From contig NZ_JALM01000015.1 in assembly GCF_000737195.2 (NCBI RefSeq), positions 1-64,000 on the forward strand: 64,000 nt of DNA. Direction: 5' to 3'. The position numbers and the translations under genes are program-made. The notes under the pieces were generated by a model. It saw only the letters and a program-made list of their open reading frames with translations. It was not told the origin of the DNA and made no database searches. The first letter of the stretch is position 1. Every line of letters begins with the position of its first letter. This DNA is from Sciscionella sediminilitoris. GTDB lineage: Bacteria; Actinomycetota; Actinomycetes; Mycobacteriales; Pseudonocardiaceae. Shown one piece after another: positions 35,225 through 46,345 of this stretch.

Positions 35225-35944
35225 ATGACGACACCACGAGGGGACGGCGAGCTGATCTGGCTCACCGAGCCCGCCGACCGTGCGGGCGAGCAGCTCTCCC
35301 GCGAGCGGATCGTGGCGGCCGCGATGGCGATCGCCGACGAGGATCCGCGTGGCGAGGTCACCATGCGTGCCATCGCCACCCGGATCGGCACCCGCAGCCC
35401 GATGGCCCTCTACCGCTATGTGCGTAGCAAGGACGGGCTCGCCGACCTGATGAACGACGAGGTGTTCGGGCAGCTCGAGATACCGCGCGGCCAGGGCTGG
35501 CGGGCCTGCCTGCGCGGGCTCGGGCATTCCGCGAGCGCGGCGCTGGAGCGGCATCCGTGGTGGGCCCGGCTCGCGTTCAGCCGCCCGCCGCTTGGCCCCA
35601 ACGCGCTCGCGGTCTACGACGGCTGCCTCGCCGAGCTGGACGAGCTCGGGCTCGACGCGGCGACCAGGATGGGCTGCATCAGCATCGTGTTCGGGCAGGT
35701 GTACAGCACCGGGCTCGCCGCGCTCGAAGAGCGGGCGATGCGTGCCCGGATCGGGGTGCAGAGCGAGGAACAGCTCGCCGATCTCGCCCGCCCCTACCTC
35801 GACCGGATCACCGAAGAAGGCGCGCATCCGCATTTCATCGCGTGGGCGAACGACCCGGGCAGGCTCGCGCCTCCGCCACAGGACTTCGCGCGCACCCTGG
35901 AGTGGCTGCTCGACGGCCTCGAACGGGATTACGCGGGCGGTTGA
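35225..35944 (+). CDS. TetR/AcrR-family regulator with TetR_C domain
   Basis: About 239 aa. The DNA-binding domain is residues about 20-70 (SRERIVAAAMAIADEDPRGEVTMRAIATRIGTRSPMALYRYVRSKDGL). The rest is the helical ligand domain of the tetracycline-repressor type. It should repress itself and the divergent FAD monooxygenase through the tandem operators 20 bp upstream. Two upstream in-frame ATGs (35171 and 35216) lie in or beside the operators; I prefer 35225. It overlaps the next convergent gene by 16 bp. Confidence 0.9.
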   Translation: MTTPRGDGELIWLTEPADRAGEQLSRERIVAAAMAIADEDPRGEVTMRAIATRIGTRSPMALYRYVRSKDGLADLMNDEVFGQLEIPRGQGWRACLRGLGHSASAALERHPWWARLAFSRPPLGPNALAVYDGCLAELDELGLDAATRMGCISIVFGQVYSTGLAALEERAMRARIGVQSEEQLADLARPYLDRITEEGAHPHFIAWANDPGRLAPPPQDFARTLEWLLDGLERDYAGG

Positions 35945-36774
35945 CCGATTTCCGGGGTTCCGCCGGTTTCCGCGGTTCCACCGCCGAGCAGGTCTTCGAT
36001 CGGGAGCGCCTCGGATGCCAGTTCGCCCGCATCCAGGATTCCGCGGGCCAGACGAAGTGCGCTCGTCATGGCCGCGCGGGAAAGGGCCGAGCCGAGACTG
36101 ATCCGGCTCGCCCCGAGCGCGCCGAGCTCGGCGACCGTGCAGCGCGCCGCGGCTCCCGCGGCGAGCACGTTCACCGGGACCCGGACCGCCGCGCACACCC
36201 GCGCGATCGACTCGGTGTCCGGCAGGCCGGGCGCATAGACGACGTGCGCACCCGCTTCCTGGTAGGCGAGCAGGCGTTCGATGGTCTCCTCGATGCCGAA
36301 TTTTCTCTGCAGAAAATTCTCTGCACGCGCGGTGAGCACGAATCCGTGCGCCCGGGCGGTTTCCGCGGCTGCCGCGACCCGCTCGACGGCGAGACCGAAG
36401 GGATACAGCGGATCCTCGGCGCGCCCGGTGGCGTCCTCGATCGAGCCACCGGCCGCCCCGGCCCGCGCGGCGAGCGCCACGGTCTCGGCCACCTCTTCGG
36501 GCCGGTCACCGAAACCGTTCTCCAGATCCGCGGAGACCGGGATGGGCACCGCGGCCACGATCTCGCGCAGGTTGTCCAGGGTGGCCGCGCGCCCGATGAG
36601 GTTCGCTGCATCCCGGTGCCCGCGATGCAGCGCGAGCCCACCGCTCGTGGTGCCGAGCGCGGTGAACCCCGCCGCGTGCAACATGATCGCGCTACCCGCG
36701 TCCCACGCGTTGGCGAGCACGAACGCCGCGCGCTCCTCGTGCATCCTGGCGAACCGCTCCGCTTTCCCATCCAC
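35929..36774 (-). CDS. Isocitrate lyase/PEP mutase superfamily protein
   Basis: 281-aa TIM barrel. Visible features: VLANAWDAGSAIMLHAAGFTALGTTSGGLA near residue 20, then IPVSADLENGFGD with the metal-binding Asp region, and GGSIEDATG. Members cleave or rearrange C-C or C-P bonds of 2-oxo- and 2-methyl-isocitrate-like acids. The family cysteine of true isocitrate lyases (KKCGH) is absent, so it is nearer to PEP mutase/oxaloacetate hydrolase-like proteins. It starts at GTG (36774) and diverges from the Tm-1-like gene. Confidence 0.87.
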   Translation of the reverse strand: MDGKAERFARMHEERAAFVLANAWDAGSAIMLHAAGFTALGTTSGGLALHRGHRDAANLIGRAATLDNLREIVAAVPIPVSADLENGFGDRPEEVAETVALAARAGAAGGSIEDATGRAEDPLYPFGLAVERVAAAAETARAHGFVLTARAENFLQRKFGIEETIERLLAYQEAGAHVVYAPGLPDTESIARVCAAVRVPVNVLAAGAAARCTVAELGALGASRISLGSALSRAAMTSALRLARGILDAGELASEALPIEDLLGGGTAETGGTPEIGQPPA

Positions 36775-36798
36775 CGGCGCAGTATGACAACGAGTAGA

Positions 36799-36814
36799 TT
36801 CGGCCGCGGCCGAA
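36799..36814. promoter_or_regulatory. Perfect 16-bp palindrome in divergent promoter
   Basis: TTCGGCCGCGGCCGAA is a perfect palindrome in the 59-bp gap between the PEP-mutase-like and Tm-1-like genes. A single operator here could control both genes; the protein that binds it is unknown. Confidence 0.55.
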
Positions 36815-36833
36815 ACGTTCCCAGGGAGGCGAT

Positions 36834-38042
36834 ATGACAACGGCGTACATCATCGGGACGTTCGACACGAAGGGAACCGAGCTCGACTACGTCGCCGGCC
36901 TGGTCCGTGCGGCCGGGGTACCGGTCTGCACCGTGGACATCTCCACCACCACGGCATCCACGGTATACAACGCATCCACGGAATCCAGTGCACACATCGA
37001 GCCCGGCACGGTGGCCGCGGCGCACCCCGGCGGCCCGGATGCCGTGTTCACCGGGGATCGCGGCAGCGCGGTCGCCGAGATGGCGGTGGCGCTCGCCGCC
37101 TGGCTGCCCGCCCAGCCGGTCGGCGGGGTGCTCGGGCTCGGCGGATCGGGCGGCACCGCGCTGATCACCCCTGCCATGCGCGCGCTCGCCGTCGGCGTCC
37201 CCAAGATCATGGTCTCCACGGTCGCCTCCGGGGATGTCTCCGCCTATGTGGCGGGAAGCGATATCGCGATGCTGCACTCGGTCACCGATGTGGCCGGGCT
37301 GAACCGGATCTCCCGCCAGGTGCTCGGCAACGCGGCACACGCCCTCGCCGGGGCCTGCCTGCACCCGGTCCCGGTGCACGATGACCGCACCGCGATCGGG
37401 CTGACCATGTTCGGCGTGACCACTCCCTGTGTCCAGGCGGTGAGCGCGGCGCTGGCCGACCGCTTCGATCCGCTGGTGTTCCACGCGACCGGGACCGGCG
37501 GCATGGCCATGGAGAAACTCGTCGACGACCGGCTCATCGGCGGGGTGCTGGACATCAGCACCACCGAGGTGTGCGACCACATCGCGGGCGGCGTGCTCAG
37601 CGCGGGCGGCACCCGGATGGACGCGATCGCGCGGACCGGGGTGCCCTATGTCGGCTCCTGCGGCGCGCTCGACATGGTCAACTTCGGCGCTATGGATACC
37701 GTGCCCACAATGTATACAGAGCGCACACTGTATCCACACAATCCGCAGATCACCCTGATGCGCACCGATGTCGAGGAGTGCACCCGGATCGCCGAGTTCA
37801 TCGCGGGCAAGCTCAACGCCTGCTCCGGCCCGGTCCGTTTCCTGCTCCCGACCGGCGGGGTCTCCGCGCTGGACGCGCCAGGCCAGCCCTTCCACGATCC
37901 CGAGGCCGATGCGGCACTGTTCGACACCCTCGAGCGCGCCGTACGGCAGACCGCCGATCGCCGGGTGGTCCGCTCCCCGCACCACATCAACGACCCCGAA
38001 TTCGCCACGGAACTGCTCGCACTATTCGATGAGGTGATCTGA
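36834..38042 (+). CDS. Tm-1-like ATP-binding protein (UPF0261)
   Basis: 402 aa. It begins [21 protein letters not shown] and contains [38 protein letters not shown], the Rossmann-like ATP site of the tomato Tm-1 N-terminal domain. A second domain includes [13 protein letters not shown]. Plant Tm-1 inhibits tobamovirus replication; bacterial members have no firmly known role. It is followed 2 bp later by a PEP-hydrolase-like TIM barrel, which forms the C-terminal half of plant Tm-1, so the two probably act as one complex. Confidence 0.9.
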   Translation: MTTAYIIGTFDTKGTELDYVAGLVRAAGVPVCTVDISTTTASTVYNASTESSAHIEPGTVAAAHPGGPDAVFTGDRGSAVAEMAVALAAWLPAQPVGGVLGLGGSGGTALITPAMRALAVGVPKIMVSTVASGDVSAYVAGSDIAMLHSVTDVAGLNRISRQVLGNAAHALAGACLHPVPVHDDRTAIGLTMFGVTTPCVQAVSAALADRFDPLVFHATGTGGMAMEKLVDDRLIGGVLDISTTEVCDHIAGGVLSAGGTRMDAIARTGVPYVGSCGALDMVNFGAMDTVPTMYTERTLYPHNPQITLMRTDVEECTRIAEFIAGKLNACSGPVRFLLPTGGVSALDAPGQPFHDPEADAALFDTLERAVRQTADRRVVRSPHHINDPEFATELLALFDEVI

Positions 38043-38044
38043 TC

Positions 38045-38887
38045 ATGCCGCGCACCGATCGCGCCGAACTGCTCGCGAAATTCCGCGCCATGGCCGCGGC
38101 CGGGGAACCGATCCTCGGCGGCGGAGCGGGAACCGGGCTCTCCGCGAAATGCGAGGAGGCGGGCGGGATCGACCTGATCGTCATCTACAACTCCGGCCGC
38201 TACCGCATGGCCGGGCGCGGATCGCTCGCCGGCCTGCTCGCGTACGGCAACGCCAACGAGATCGTCGTCGAGATGGCAGCCGAGGTGCTCCCCGTCGTGC
38301 GGCAGACCCCGGTGCTCGCGGGCGTCAACGGCACCGATCCGTTCCTGAACACCGCGAATTTCCTCACCGAACTCGGCAGGCTCGGATTCTCCGGGGTACA
38401 GAACTTCCCGACGGTCGGGCTCATCGACGGCACCTTCCGGGCGAACCTGGAGGAGACTGGTATGGGCTACGCGCACGAGGTCGCGATGATCGCCGAGGCC
38501 AACCGGCAGGATCTGCTCACCACGCCGTACGTGTTCTCCGCCGAGGATGCCCGCGCGATGACCGAGGCCGGGGCCGACATCCTCGTCTGCCACATGGGCC
38601 TGACCACGGGTGGTTCGATCGGCGCCGAGACCGCGAAGACCCTCGATGACTGCGTCGCCCTGATCGACGAGTGGGCCGCGGCCGCCCGTTCGATTCGCGA
38701 GGACGTGCTGGTGCTGTGCCACGGCGGGCCGATCGCCGAACCGGCCGATGCCGAGTACGTGTTGGCGCGGACGGAGTATTGCCACGGCTTCTACGGAGCG
38801 AGCAGCATGGAGCGGCTGCCTGTCGAACGGGCGCTCACCGAACAGACACGGGCGTTCAAGAAGAGCGCGCGAGGGAAGGACAACTGA
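38045..38887 (+). CDS. Phosphoenolpyruvate hydrolase-like TIM-barrel protein
   Basis: 280 aa. Marks: [45 protein letters not shown] near residue 22, and [15 protein letters not shown] and [16 protein letters not shown] later. This is the TIM-barrel family fused to UPF0261 in plants. The reaction is not established. It lies 2 bp after the Tm-1-like gene and shares its TGATG junction with the next gene, so the three are one operon. Confidence 0.88.
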   Translation: MPRTDRAELLAKFRAMAAAGEPILGGGAGTGLSAKCEEAGGIDLIVIYNSGRYRMAGRGSLAGLLAYGNANEIVVEMAAEVLPVVRQTPVLAGVNGTDPFLNTANFLTELGRLGFSGVQNFPTVGLIDGTFRANLEETGMGYAHEVAMIAEANRQDLLTTPYVFSAEDARAMTEAGADILVCHMGLTTGGSIGAETAKTLDDCVALIDEWAAAARSIREDVLVLCHGGPIAEPADAEYVLARTEYCHGFYGASSMERLPVERALTEQTRAFKKSARGKDN

Positions 38888-39308
38888 TGCCTCGGCCGTA
38901 TGCGAGCGGAATCGTCCCGGCGAACGCGGACACCGTGTGGGAGATCGTGCGGGACTTCAACGGAATGCCCGCCTGGCACCCGGGAATCGCGAGCAGTGAA
39001 CTCGAATCGGGGGCGAGCGCGGCGACCGTGGGTGCGGTCCGCCTGCTCACCCTCCCGGACGGCGGAACCGTGCGCGAACGGCTGGTCAGCCTCGACGACG
39101 CTGATCGGCGGATGATCTACGACATCCTGGACAGCCCGTTCGCGGTGCGCAGTTACCGGTCCACGGTGCGGGTAGCCCCGGTCACCGCGACGGGTGAGGC
39201 GTTCGTCGAGTGGTGGTGCCATTACGACGCCGAGGCCGCGGACGAGGCGCAGCTGGACAAGACGTTCACCCGCGCCATCTACGCGACCGGGATCACCGGT
39301 CTCACCGA

Positions 39309-39324
<16 letters not shown>
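38887..39324 (+). CDS. SRPBCC family protein
   Basis: 145-aa helix-grip protein (PYASGIVPANADTVWEIVRDFNGMPAWHPGI...). The fold binds hydrophobic ligands, as in Bet v 1-like and cyclase proteins. Its ATG overlaps the preceding stop by one base. It closes the Tm-1-like operon and might supply the ligand-binding part of that pathway. It overlaps the convergent pabAB gene by 16 bp. Confidence 0.87.
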
Positions 39325-41363
<2,039 letters not shown>

Positions 41364-41680
41364 AATGAAGGTACCGGTTTCCGGCGGCCACCTCTACCGG
41401 CCGCGATGAGCTCTACCCCACTACCCGAAGCTCGAACCACCCCCGCGCATCCCCCACCCTCACCGGGGGGCGACCCCGCATCCAGTATATCGGCATCCAG
41501 GGCTCGCTGGACCGTTCACGAAAATCTGTGGACAACCACGAGGGCTGTGGACAACCGCGCATACAACCAGCCCGCCACAACCGGCCCCGTCGAACCGGCC
41601 CGGGGGTAGGGCTGGCCATACCGGGCTTTCACCAGCGCACCGCATGGTTGACGGCGCACCGGAAAAATACGGTCGACGAC
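41364..41680. other. 317-bp intergenic region with two perfect DnaA boxes
   Basis: TGTGGACAA, the complement of the DnaA consensus TTGTCCACA, occurs at 41527-41535 and 41546-41554, 19 bp apart in the same direction. A TTGACG hexamer lies 33 bp before the start of the DUF2306 gene. The rest shows no frame or RNA gene. The region could be a DnaA-sensitive promoter or a titration site; it is too sparse to be an origin. Confidence 0.55.
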
Positions 41681-42409
41681 ATGACTGTTACCGCGGAGCG
41701 TACGACCCCGACCCAACCGAGTCCGGCCGGGCAGCAGCGCTGGTGGCGCAGGCCCTGGGTGGGCCCGCTCGGGCTGGCCGTCACGGCGTTCGTGCTGCTG
41801 TTCGTGCCGCGCTATCTGAGCTTCGACCCGGCGCAGTCCCGGGTGCCCTCGACTTTCCCGCTGCATTACCCGTTCCTGGTCGGTCACGTGCTGTTCGGCA
41901 CGGTCGCGATGGTGACCTGCTGTCTGCAGGTGTGGCCGCGGCTGCGCGTCGCCTACCCGAAGGTGCACCGCTGGTCGGGCCGCACCTATGTGGCCGCGGC
42001 GCTCCCGGCCGGGGTGCTGGCCCTGATCGTCGGCGCGATGACCCCGTTCGGCCCGATCACCGCGATCGGCGATGTGACCCAGGCGGTGCTGTGGCTCGGC
42101 ACGACGACGGCCGGGTTCGTCTACGCCCGGCGCCGGAACTTCGTGCAGCACCGGCGGTGGATGATCCGCAGCTTCGCGATGACGATGTCGATCATCGTCA
42201 ACCGGGTCATCGGCATCGTGGTCGGGATGGTGCTCACCCCGCAGCTGAACACCACCTTCCACGGTGACGAGTTCGCGCTCGGTCAGGCGATCCCGGCGGC
42301 CACGATGGTGCTGACCGTACTGTTCTCGATCATCTCCGCGGAACTGTGGCTGGAACGCGACCAGCGCAAGCTCACAAGGTCGCGTCGAGGTGCCCGAGCC
42401 GCTCGATGA
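41681..42409 (+). CDS. DUF2306-type membrane protein
   Basis: 242 aa with about six predicted helices and conserved histidines, including HYPFLVGHVLFG, YPKVHRWSGRTYV and NFVQHRRWMIRSF. This is the DUF2306 pattern, probably haem-binding or redox membrane proteins by analogy, but the function is unknown. The start is the ATG at 41681. It overlaps the convergent TPP-enzyme gene by 38 bp. Confidence 0.8.
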   Translation: MTVTAERTTPTQPSPAGQQRWWRRPWVGPLGLAVTAFVLLFVPRYLSFDPAQSRVPSTFPLHYPFLVGHVLFGTVAMVTCCLQVWPRLRVAYPKVHRWSGRTYVAAALPAGVLALIVGAMTPFGPITAIGDVTQAVLWLGTTTAGFVYARRRNFVQHRRWMIRSFAMTMSIIVNRVIGIVVGMVLTPQLNTTFHGDEFALGQAIPAATMVLTVLFSIISAELWLERDQRKLTRSRRGARAAR

Positions 42410-44027
42410 GCCGCAGGTTCTCCCGGTAGTCCACCGGGCAGGCGATGATCGAGACCCCCGGCTCGTCGAGCGCGGACCGCAGGGTCGGCAGGAGTTCTTC
42501 GGCGCTACCGATGCGATGTCCGGTGGCGCCGAAACTCGCCGCATAGGTGACGATATCCGGATTGGTGAACGCGACATTGCTGTGCTCACCGGTCTCCATG
42601 TCCATCTTCCACTCGATGAGCCCGTACCCGTTGTCCTCCCAGACGAGCACGGTGAGCGGAATGTCCTCCCGGACCGCGGTCTCGATCTCCTGGGAATGCA
42701 TGAGAAACGATCCGTCGCCGACCGCGGCGAGGACCTTGCGCTCCGGCTGGGCCAGGTGCACGGCGAGCGCACCGGGCAGCGCGAATCCCATGGTGGAGAG
42801 CCCATTGGAGATCAGGCAGGTGTTCGGCGCGTAGGTCGGATAGAGCCGCGCCATCCACATCTTCAGCGCCCCGGTGTCCACGAGCACGACATCCTCGCGC
42901 CCGAGCGCGGCACGGGTGTCCGCCACAACCCGTTGCGGTGCAAGGGGAAACCGGTCGTCCTGCTCGCCGCGCGCCAGCTCCTCACGCAGCATGGTCGCCG
43001 TGGTGCTCGGCGCGGGCGGGCGTGCCCCATCGGCGAGCGCGGAGCCCAGGGCATCGAGAGAGGCACCGATGTCCGCGATGATCCCCACGTCGACGGAGTA
43101 GTGCGCGTCCACCTCGGCCGGGAACCGGTGCACGTGAATGATGGACTTGTCCCCGTCCGGGTTGATGCGCTTGGGGTCGAACTCCTGCAGTTCGTACCCG
43201 ACCGCGATGATCACGTCCGCGGATTCGAAACCGAAGTTGGCGTAGTCCCGGCGCATGAACCCGATGGTGCCGATGGCGTTCGGATGGTCGTCGGCGATGA
43301 CCCCTTTGCCGTGAAAGGTCGTCGCGACGGGAAGGCCGAGCGTTTCGGCGAACTTCGTCAGCTCGGCGCTCGCCCCGTTACGGGCGGCACCGTGCCCGGC
43401 GAGCACGATCGGGTTCTTGGCCTCGCGCAGCACCGCGACGGCCCGCTCGATCTGGTTCGGTGCGGGCGCCTCGGCGTGCACCACGTTGCGCGGCAAGGGT
43501 TTCAGCTCTTCCCCTGCGGGCCCTGCATCCACATCCTCGGGAACCGCAACGTATACCGCACCGGGGCGTTCGGTCTCCGCGGTCTTGAACGCGCGGCGGA
43601 ACACCTCCGGGATCGCGTCCGCGCCCGGCACGCTTCCCGACCACTTGGTGATCGGCGCAAACATGCTGACCAGATCCACGAACTGGTGCGATTCCTTGTA
43701 GTTGCGGTCCTTGCCGACCTGCGCGGAAATCGCCACGAGCGGAGTGCTGTTCGTCATCGCGTCGGCGACCCCGAGCTGCAGATTGATCGCGCCCGGCCCC
43801 AAAGTGGCCGAGACCACACCTGCACGCCCGGTGACCCTGCCGTACATCTCCGCCATGAACGAGGCCGCCTGCTCGTGCCTGGTGAGCACATAACGGATGG
43901 CCGAGCGATCGAGCGCGTTCGTCAACCGGATGTTCTCCTCACCGGGAATACCGAAGACGACCTCGACCCCCTCCCGTTCGAGGCAGCGGACGATCAGCTC
44001 GGCGGCACTCGAGGATTCGTTGCGCAT
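42372..44027 (-). CDS. Thiamine pyrophosphate enzyme, catabolic acetolactate synthase (AlsS)-like
   Basis: 551 aa with the three TPP-enzyme domains. The N-terminal VVFGIPGEENIRLTNAL and catalytic Glu in RHEQAASFMAEMYGR resemble AlsS and related carboligases. The TPP-binding GDGSFLMHSQEIETA...NGYGLIEWKM lies near residue 440. It condenses two pyruvates or acts as an oxo-acid decarboxylase. No alsD or ilvN partner is next to it. It follows the decayed MarR gene by 22 bp on the same strand. Confidence 0.9.
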   Translation of the reverse strand: MRNESSSAAELIVRCLEREGVEVVFGIPGEENIRLTNALDRSAIRYVLTRHEQAASFMAEMYGRVTGRAGVVSATLGPGAINLQLGVADAMTNSTPLVAISAQVGKDRNYKESHQFVDLVSMFAPITKWSGSVPGADAIPEVFRRAFKTAETERPGAVYVAVPEDVDAGPAGEELKPLPRNVVHAEAPAPNQIERAVAVLREAKNPIVLAGHGAARNGASAELTKFAETLGLPVATTFHGKGVIADDHPNAIGTIGFMRRDYANFGFESADVIIAVGYELQEFDPKRINPDGDKSIIHVHRFPAEVDAHYSVDVGIIADIGASLDALGSALADGARPPAPSTTATMLREELARGEQDDRFPLAPQRVVADTRAALGREDVVLVDTGALKMWMARLYPTYAPNTCLISNGLSTMGFALPGALAVHLAQPERKVLAAVGDGSFLMHSQEIETAVREDIPLTVLVWEDNGYGLIEWKMDMETGEHSNVAFTNPDIVTYAASFGATGHRIGSAEELLPTLRSALDEPGVSIIACPVDYRENLRLIERLGHLDATL

Positions 44028-44049
44028 ACCTCCACAGTAGACCCGATGA

Positions 44050-44434
44050 TCAATTGCGGCCGCGCACGTCGAACTGGCCCCGGTTGGTGATCAGCTTGTT
44101 CAGCAACATCACCAGGATGCGCTGCTCCACCTCGGTGATCGAGAACAGCACCGTGCTCCCCCTGGGCACGGTCCAGCAGCCCCTCGGCAACCCGTGGCTT
44201 GGCCAGGTTCGAGACGGCCGCCGCGGCCTGCTTGGCCTCCAGGTCATAGGTCACGATGTTGGACGCCCGGTTCAGGGGCAACAGCACCCCGGTCACGAGC
44301 TGCCGGTGCTCGGGACCGAACTCCGCACCGAGCCGCCGATTCGCCAGCTCCACGAATGACCAGAAGCCGAGCCGCCCACCGGCAGGATCGGGCTGTACTT
44401 CGCCGGAGGTCGTGTGGTGCAGGGTAATGCGCAC
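44050..44434 (-). pseudogene. Decayed MarR-family regulator gene
   Basis: The first frame reads a plausible MarR N-terminus (FWSFVELANRRLGAEFGPEHRQLV), then jumps to AAAAVSNLAKPRVAEGLLDR, lacking about 35 residues of the helix-turn-helix. A frameshift near 44162-44175 follows, after which another frame gives STVLFSITEVEQRI and LVMLLNKLITNRGQFDVRGRN. These are the expected wing and C-terminus, with the region between shortened. Two deletions and a frameshift make it non-functional. Confidence 0.75.
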
Positions 44435-44461
44435 CGGCCGGTCCGTCGCGGAACCCGCACC

Positions 44462-44710
44462 CTAAGCGAGGCTGACCACCAGCCCCAGCGCGGAGAACCC
44501 GAGACCGGCGATCCACAACCCGCGCGCCCGCCCCGCGAACGAGAGGGCGAGTCCGAGCGCGGAAAGCACCGGAGCGGCAAGCATCAGCGGCAGCACGCCG
44601 ACACCGAGGAACGGCAGGCACGCGCACCCGGCCCCGAGCACGCCGAGTACGAGGCCCGCCACGGCGAGCCCGTGCCGCGCTCCGCCCGGTCCGGAGTCCT
44701 CCCGGCTCAC
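44462..44710 (-). CDS. Small membrane protein (DUF4190-like)
   Basis: 82 aa with two to three hydrophobic segments from residue 14 to the end, beginning VSREDSGPGGARHGLAVAGLVLG. The GTG overlaps the HD gene stop by 4 bp (GTGA), indicating translational coupling. No function can be assigned. Its hydrophobic pattern is that of small actinobacterial DUF4190-type proteins. Confidence 0.65.
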   Translation of the reverse strand: MSREDSGPGGARHGLAVAGLVLGVLGAGCACLPFLGVGVLPLMLAAPVLSALGLALSFAGRARGLWIAGLGFSALGLVVSLA

Positions 44711-45354
44711 GAGTCCGCGGGCTCGGGAGCCAGCCAGCCGTGACGCACGCTCTCCGCGCAGATCTGTTCCCGCGCCTGCCCGAGCACGGCGGCACCGTCC
44801 TCGATCGCGGCGGTGCGCCGCAGCACCTTGTCCACACTCGCCCCGTGCGCTTCCCAGGTGCCGCCCTTGGCCATCCAGTTGAGCAGGATCGGCTGGAACC
44901 GGTCCATCGCCTTGGCGAATCGCGCTTCCGGGGTCTCCCGCGCCTCGAACTCGTCCCACAGCGCGCGGATCGCGGCGCCCTGATCCGCGGGCAGGATCGC
45001 GAACAGCTCGTCCGCGGCGGCGCGCTCCCGCTCCTCCTGCCCATCGTCGGCCATGTGCAACGGGGTGTCCCCGGCGTAGATCTCGATGAGGTCGTGCACG
45101 ATCACCAATTGCACGGTGTGCCCGATATCGATCGGCTCGTTCGCGTACTCGGCGAGCAGCACCACCATCAGGCCGAGATGCCAGGAATGCTCGGCGTCGT
45201 TCTCCCGCCGCCGCGCCGCCGCGAGCGGGGACTGCCGCAGCACCGTCTTGAGTTTGTCGATCTCGATGATGAAGGTGAGCTGATCGCGAAGCCGTCCGCT
45301 GATCGCCTCGGGAAGCGGGTTCTGATCCATCAACCGTGTCTGCACGGGATCCAT
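44707..45354 (-). CDS. HD-domain phosphohydrolase (HDDC2/YfbR-like)
   Basis: 215 aa. Metal ligands are visible as AEHSWHLGLM near residue 54, then VIVHDLIEIYAGDTP near residue 84. This is the HDDC2-type 5'-deoxynucleotidase fold. It likely dephosphorylates nucleoside monophosphates. An IdeR-like box lies 34 bp upstream, on the divergent side toward ferritin. Confidence 0.88.
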   Translation of the reverse strand: MDPVQTRLMDQNPLPEAISGRLRDQLTFIIEIDKLKTVLRQSPLAAARRRENDAEHSWHLGLMVVLLAEYANEPIDIGHTVQLVIVHDLIEIYAGDTPLHMADDGQEERERAAADELFAILPADQGAAIRALWDEFEARETPEARFAKAMDRFQPILLNWMAKGGTWEAHGASVDKVLRRTAAIEDGAAVLGQAREQICAESVRHGWLAPEPADS

Positions 45355-45387
45355 AGTATTGCGCGAATAACCGGTTCGGAGATACGG

Positions 45388-45439
45388 TCAGGATAAGCTA
45401 ACCAAGGGCGGGCCAATAAAGTTAGGCTATCCTTAATTC
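45388..45439. promoter_or_regulatory. IdeR/DtxR-like iron boxes
   Basis: TCAGGATAAGCTAACCAAG (45388-45406) matches 14 of 19 positions of the iron-box consensus TTAGGTTAGGCTAACCTAA. A weaker site, TTAGGCTATCCTTAA, lies at 45422-45436. They sit about 130-180 bp upstream of the ferritin gene in AT-rich sequence, the arrangement of iron-activated bfrB in mycobacteria, and close to the HD gene start. Confidence 0.65.
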
Positions 45440-45567
45440 GGTAAGCCTTGGCAAAATAAGGTCAGCCAAAACGAATTAATTCAAGCCTTTCCTTTCGTGA
45501 CACAATCGAGTGATTAATGGGCGATTTCGGCACGACAAATTCAATGCCCTGGCGTACCGTTTGAACT

Positions 45568-46125
45568 ATGACAGCACCGGCCCAATCAGTGACGCATGTT
45601 TCGAAGTTCCACCAGCTGCTCGACGCTCAGGTGCGCAATGAGATGACCGCCTCGCAGCAGTACATCGCCGTCGCGGTGTGGTTCGACGACAAGGACCTCC
45701 CGCAGCTGGCGAAGCACTTCTACCGGCAGGCTCTCGAAGAGCGCAACCACGCGATGATGATCGTCCAGTACCTGCTCGACAAGGGCGACAAGCCGACCAT
45801 CCAGGGCATCGACGAGGTGCGCAACGAATTCTCCACCGCGGACGAACTCGTCGCCCTCGCACTCGAGCAGGAAAAGGAAGTCACCGCGGAAATCAACGCC
45901 CTCGTGCGCGCAGCCCGCGCGGAGGACGACTACCAGGGCGAGCAGTTCCTGCAGTGGTTCCTCGCCGAGCAGGTCGAGGAAGTCGCCTCGATGGACACCC
46001 TGCTGAACGTGATCAAGCGCGCGAACGGAAACCTGTTCGACGTGGAGAACTTCCTCGCCCGCGAAGCCGTCGGCGACGAAGGCTCCGACCCCTCGGCTCC
46101 CCGCGCCGCGGGTGGGGCCGTCTAG
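45568..46125 (+). CDS. bfrB: Ferritin (BfrB-like)
   Basis: 185-aa four-helix iron-storage protein. It begins with QLLDAQVRNEMTASQQYIAVAVWFDD, with ferroxidase Glu in NEMTA, then EERNHAMMIVQYLLDKG, and the third and fourth helices with EQFLQWFLAEQVEEVA. It lacks the haem-binding methionine of bacterioferritin A. The gene is probably iron-activated through the boxes upstream. There is no Shine-Dalgarno; a TACCGT box ends 7 nt before the ATG, indicating a leaderless mRNA. Three hairpins follow the stop. Confidence 0.95.
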   Translation: MTAPAQSVTHVSKFHQLLDAQVRNEMTASQQYIAVAVWFDDKDLPQLAKHFYRQALEERNHAMMIVQYLLDKGDKPTIQGIDEVRNEFSTADELVALALEQEKEVTAEINALVRAARAEDDYQGEQFLQWFLAEQVEEVASMDTLLNVIKRANGNLFDVENFLAREAVGDEGSDPSAPRAAGGAV

Positions 46126-46135
46126 GTCCCGAAGC

Positions 46136-46233
46136 AACCAGCCCCGAATAAGCTGGTTCCGACGAGCGAGTCCCGAACGACTGCTCGCGAACACCGATCG
46201 GCGGCGGGTCCCCGCGAGGGGCCCGCCGCCGAT
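46136..46233 (+). terminator. Three tandem hairpins after ferritin
   Basis: AACCAGC/GCTGGTT (46136-46158), an imperfect CGAGC/GCTCG stem, and the large ATCGGCGGCGGG/CCCGCCGCCGAT stem (46197-46233, arms 12 bp with inner continuation) lie in series in the gap to the convergent anti-sigma gene. They likely stop the ferritin transcript. The remaining 110 bp to 46346 hold nothing recognisable. Confidence 0.7.
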
Positions 46234-46345
46234 GCATGTCCGGGACGCGCCTCATGGTGCCCCTGACCAGCCGGCCCGGCGTAGTCCGTATTCGACCGCA
46301 CCGTGTTCGAAGCCGCGGAGGACTGTCGTCCGGTCTGCCGGTCGC

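Noticed and set aside
36299-36316. AT-rich palindrome TTTTCTCTGCAGAAAA inside the PEP-mutase-like gene
   Set aside because: It lies in coding sequence encoding an ordinary family segment (ENFLQRKFG) and has no sign of insertion.
41527-41554. Chromosomal replication origin
   Set aside because: Only two DnaA boxes and no dnaA-dnaN context; an actinobacterial origin would have many boxes.
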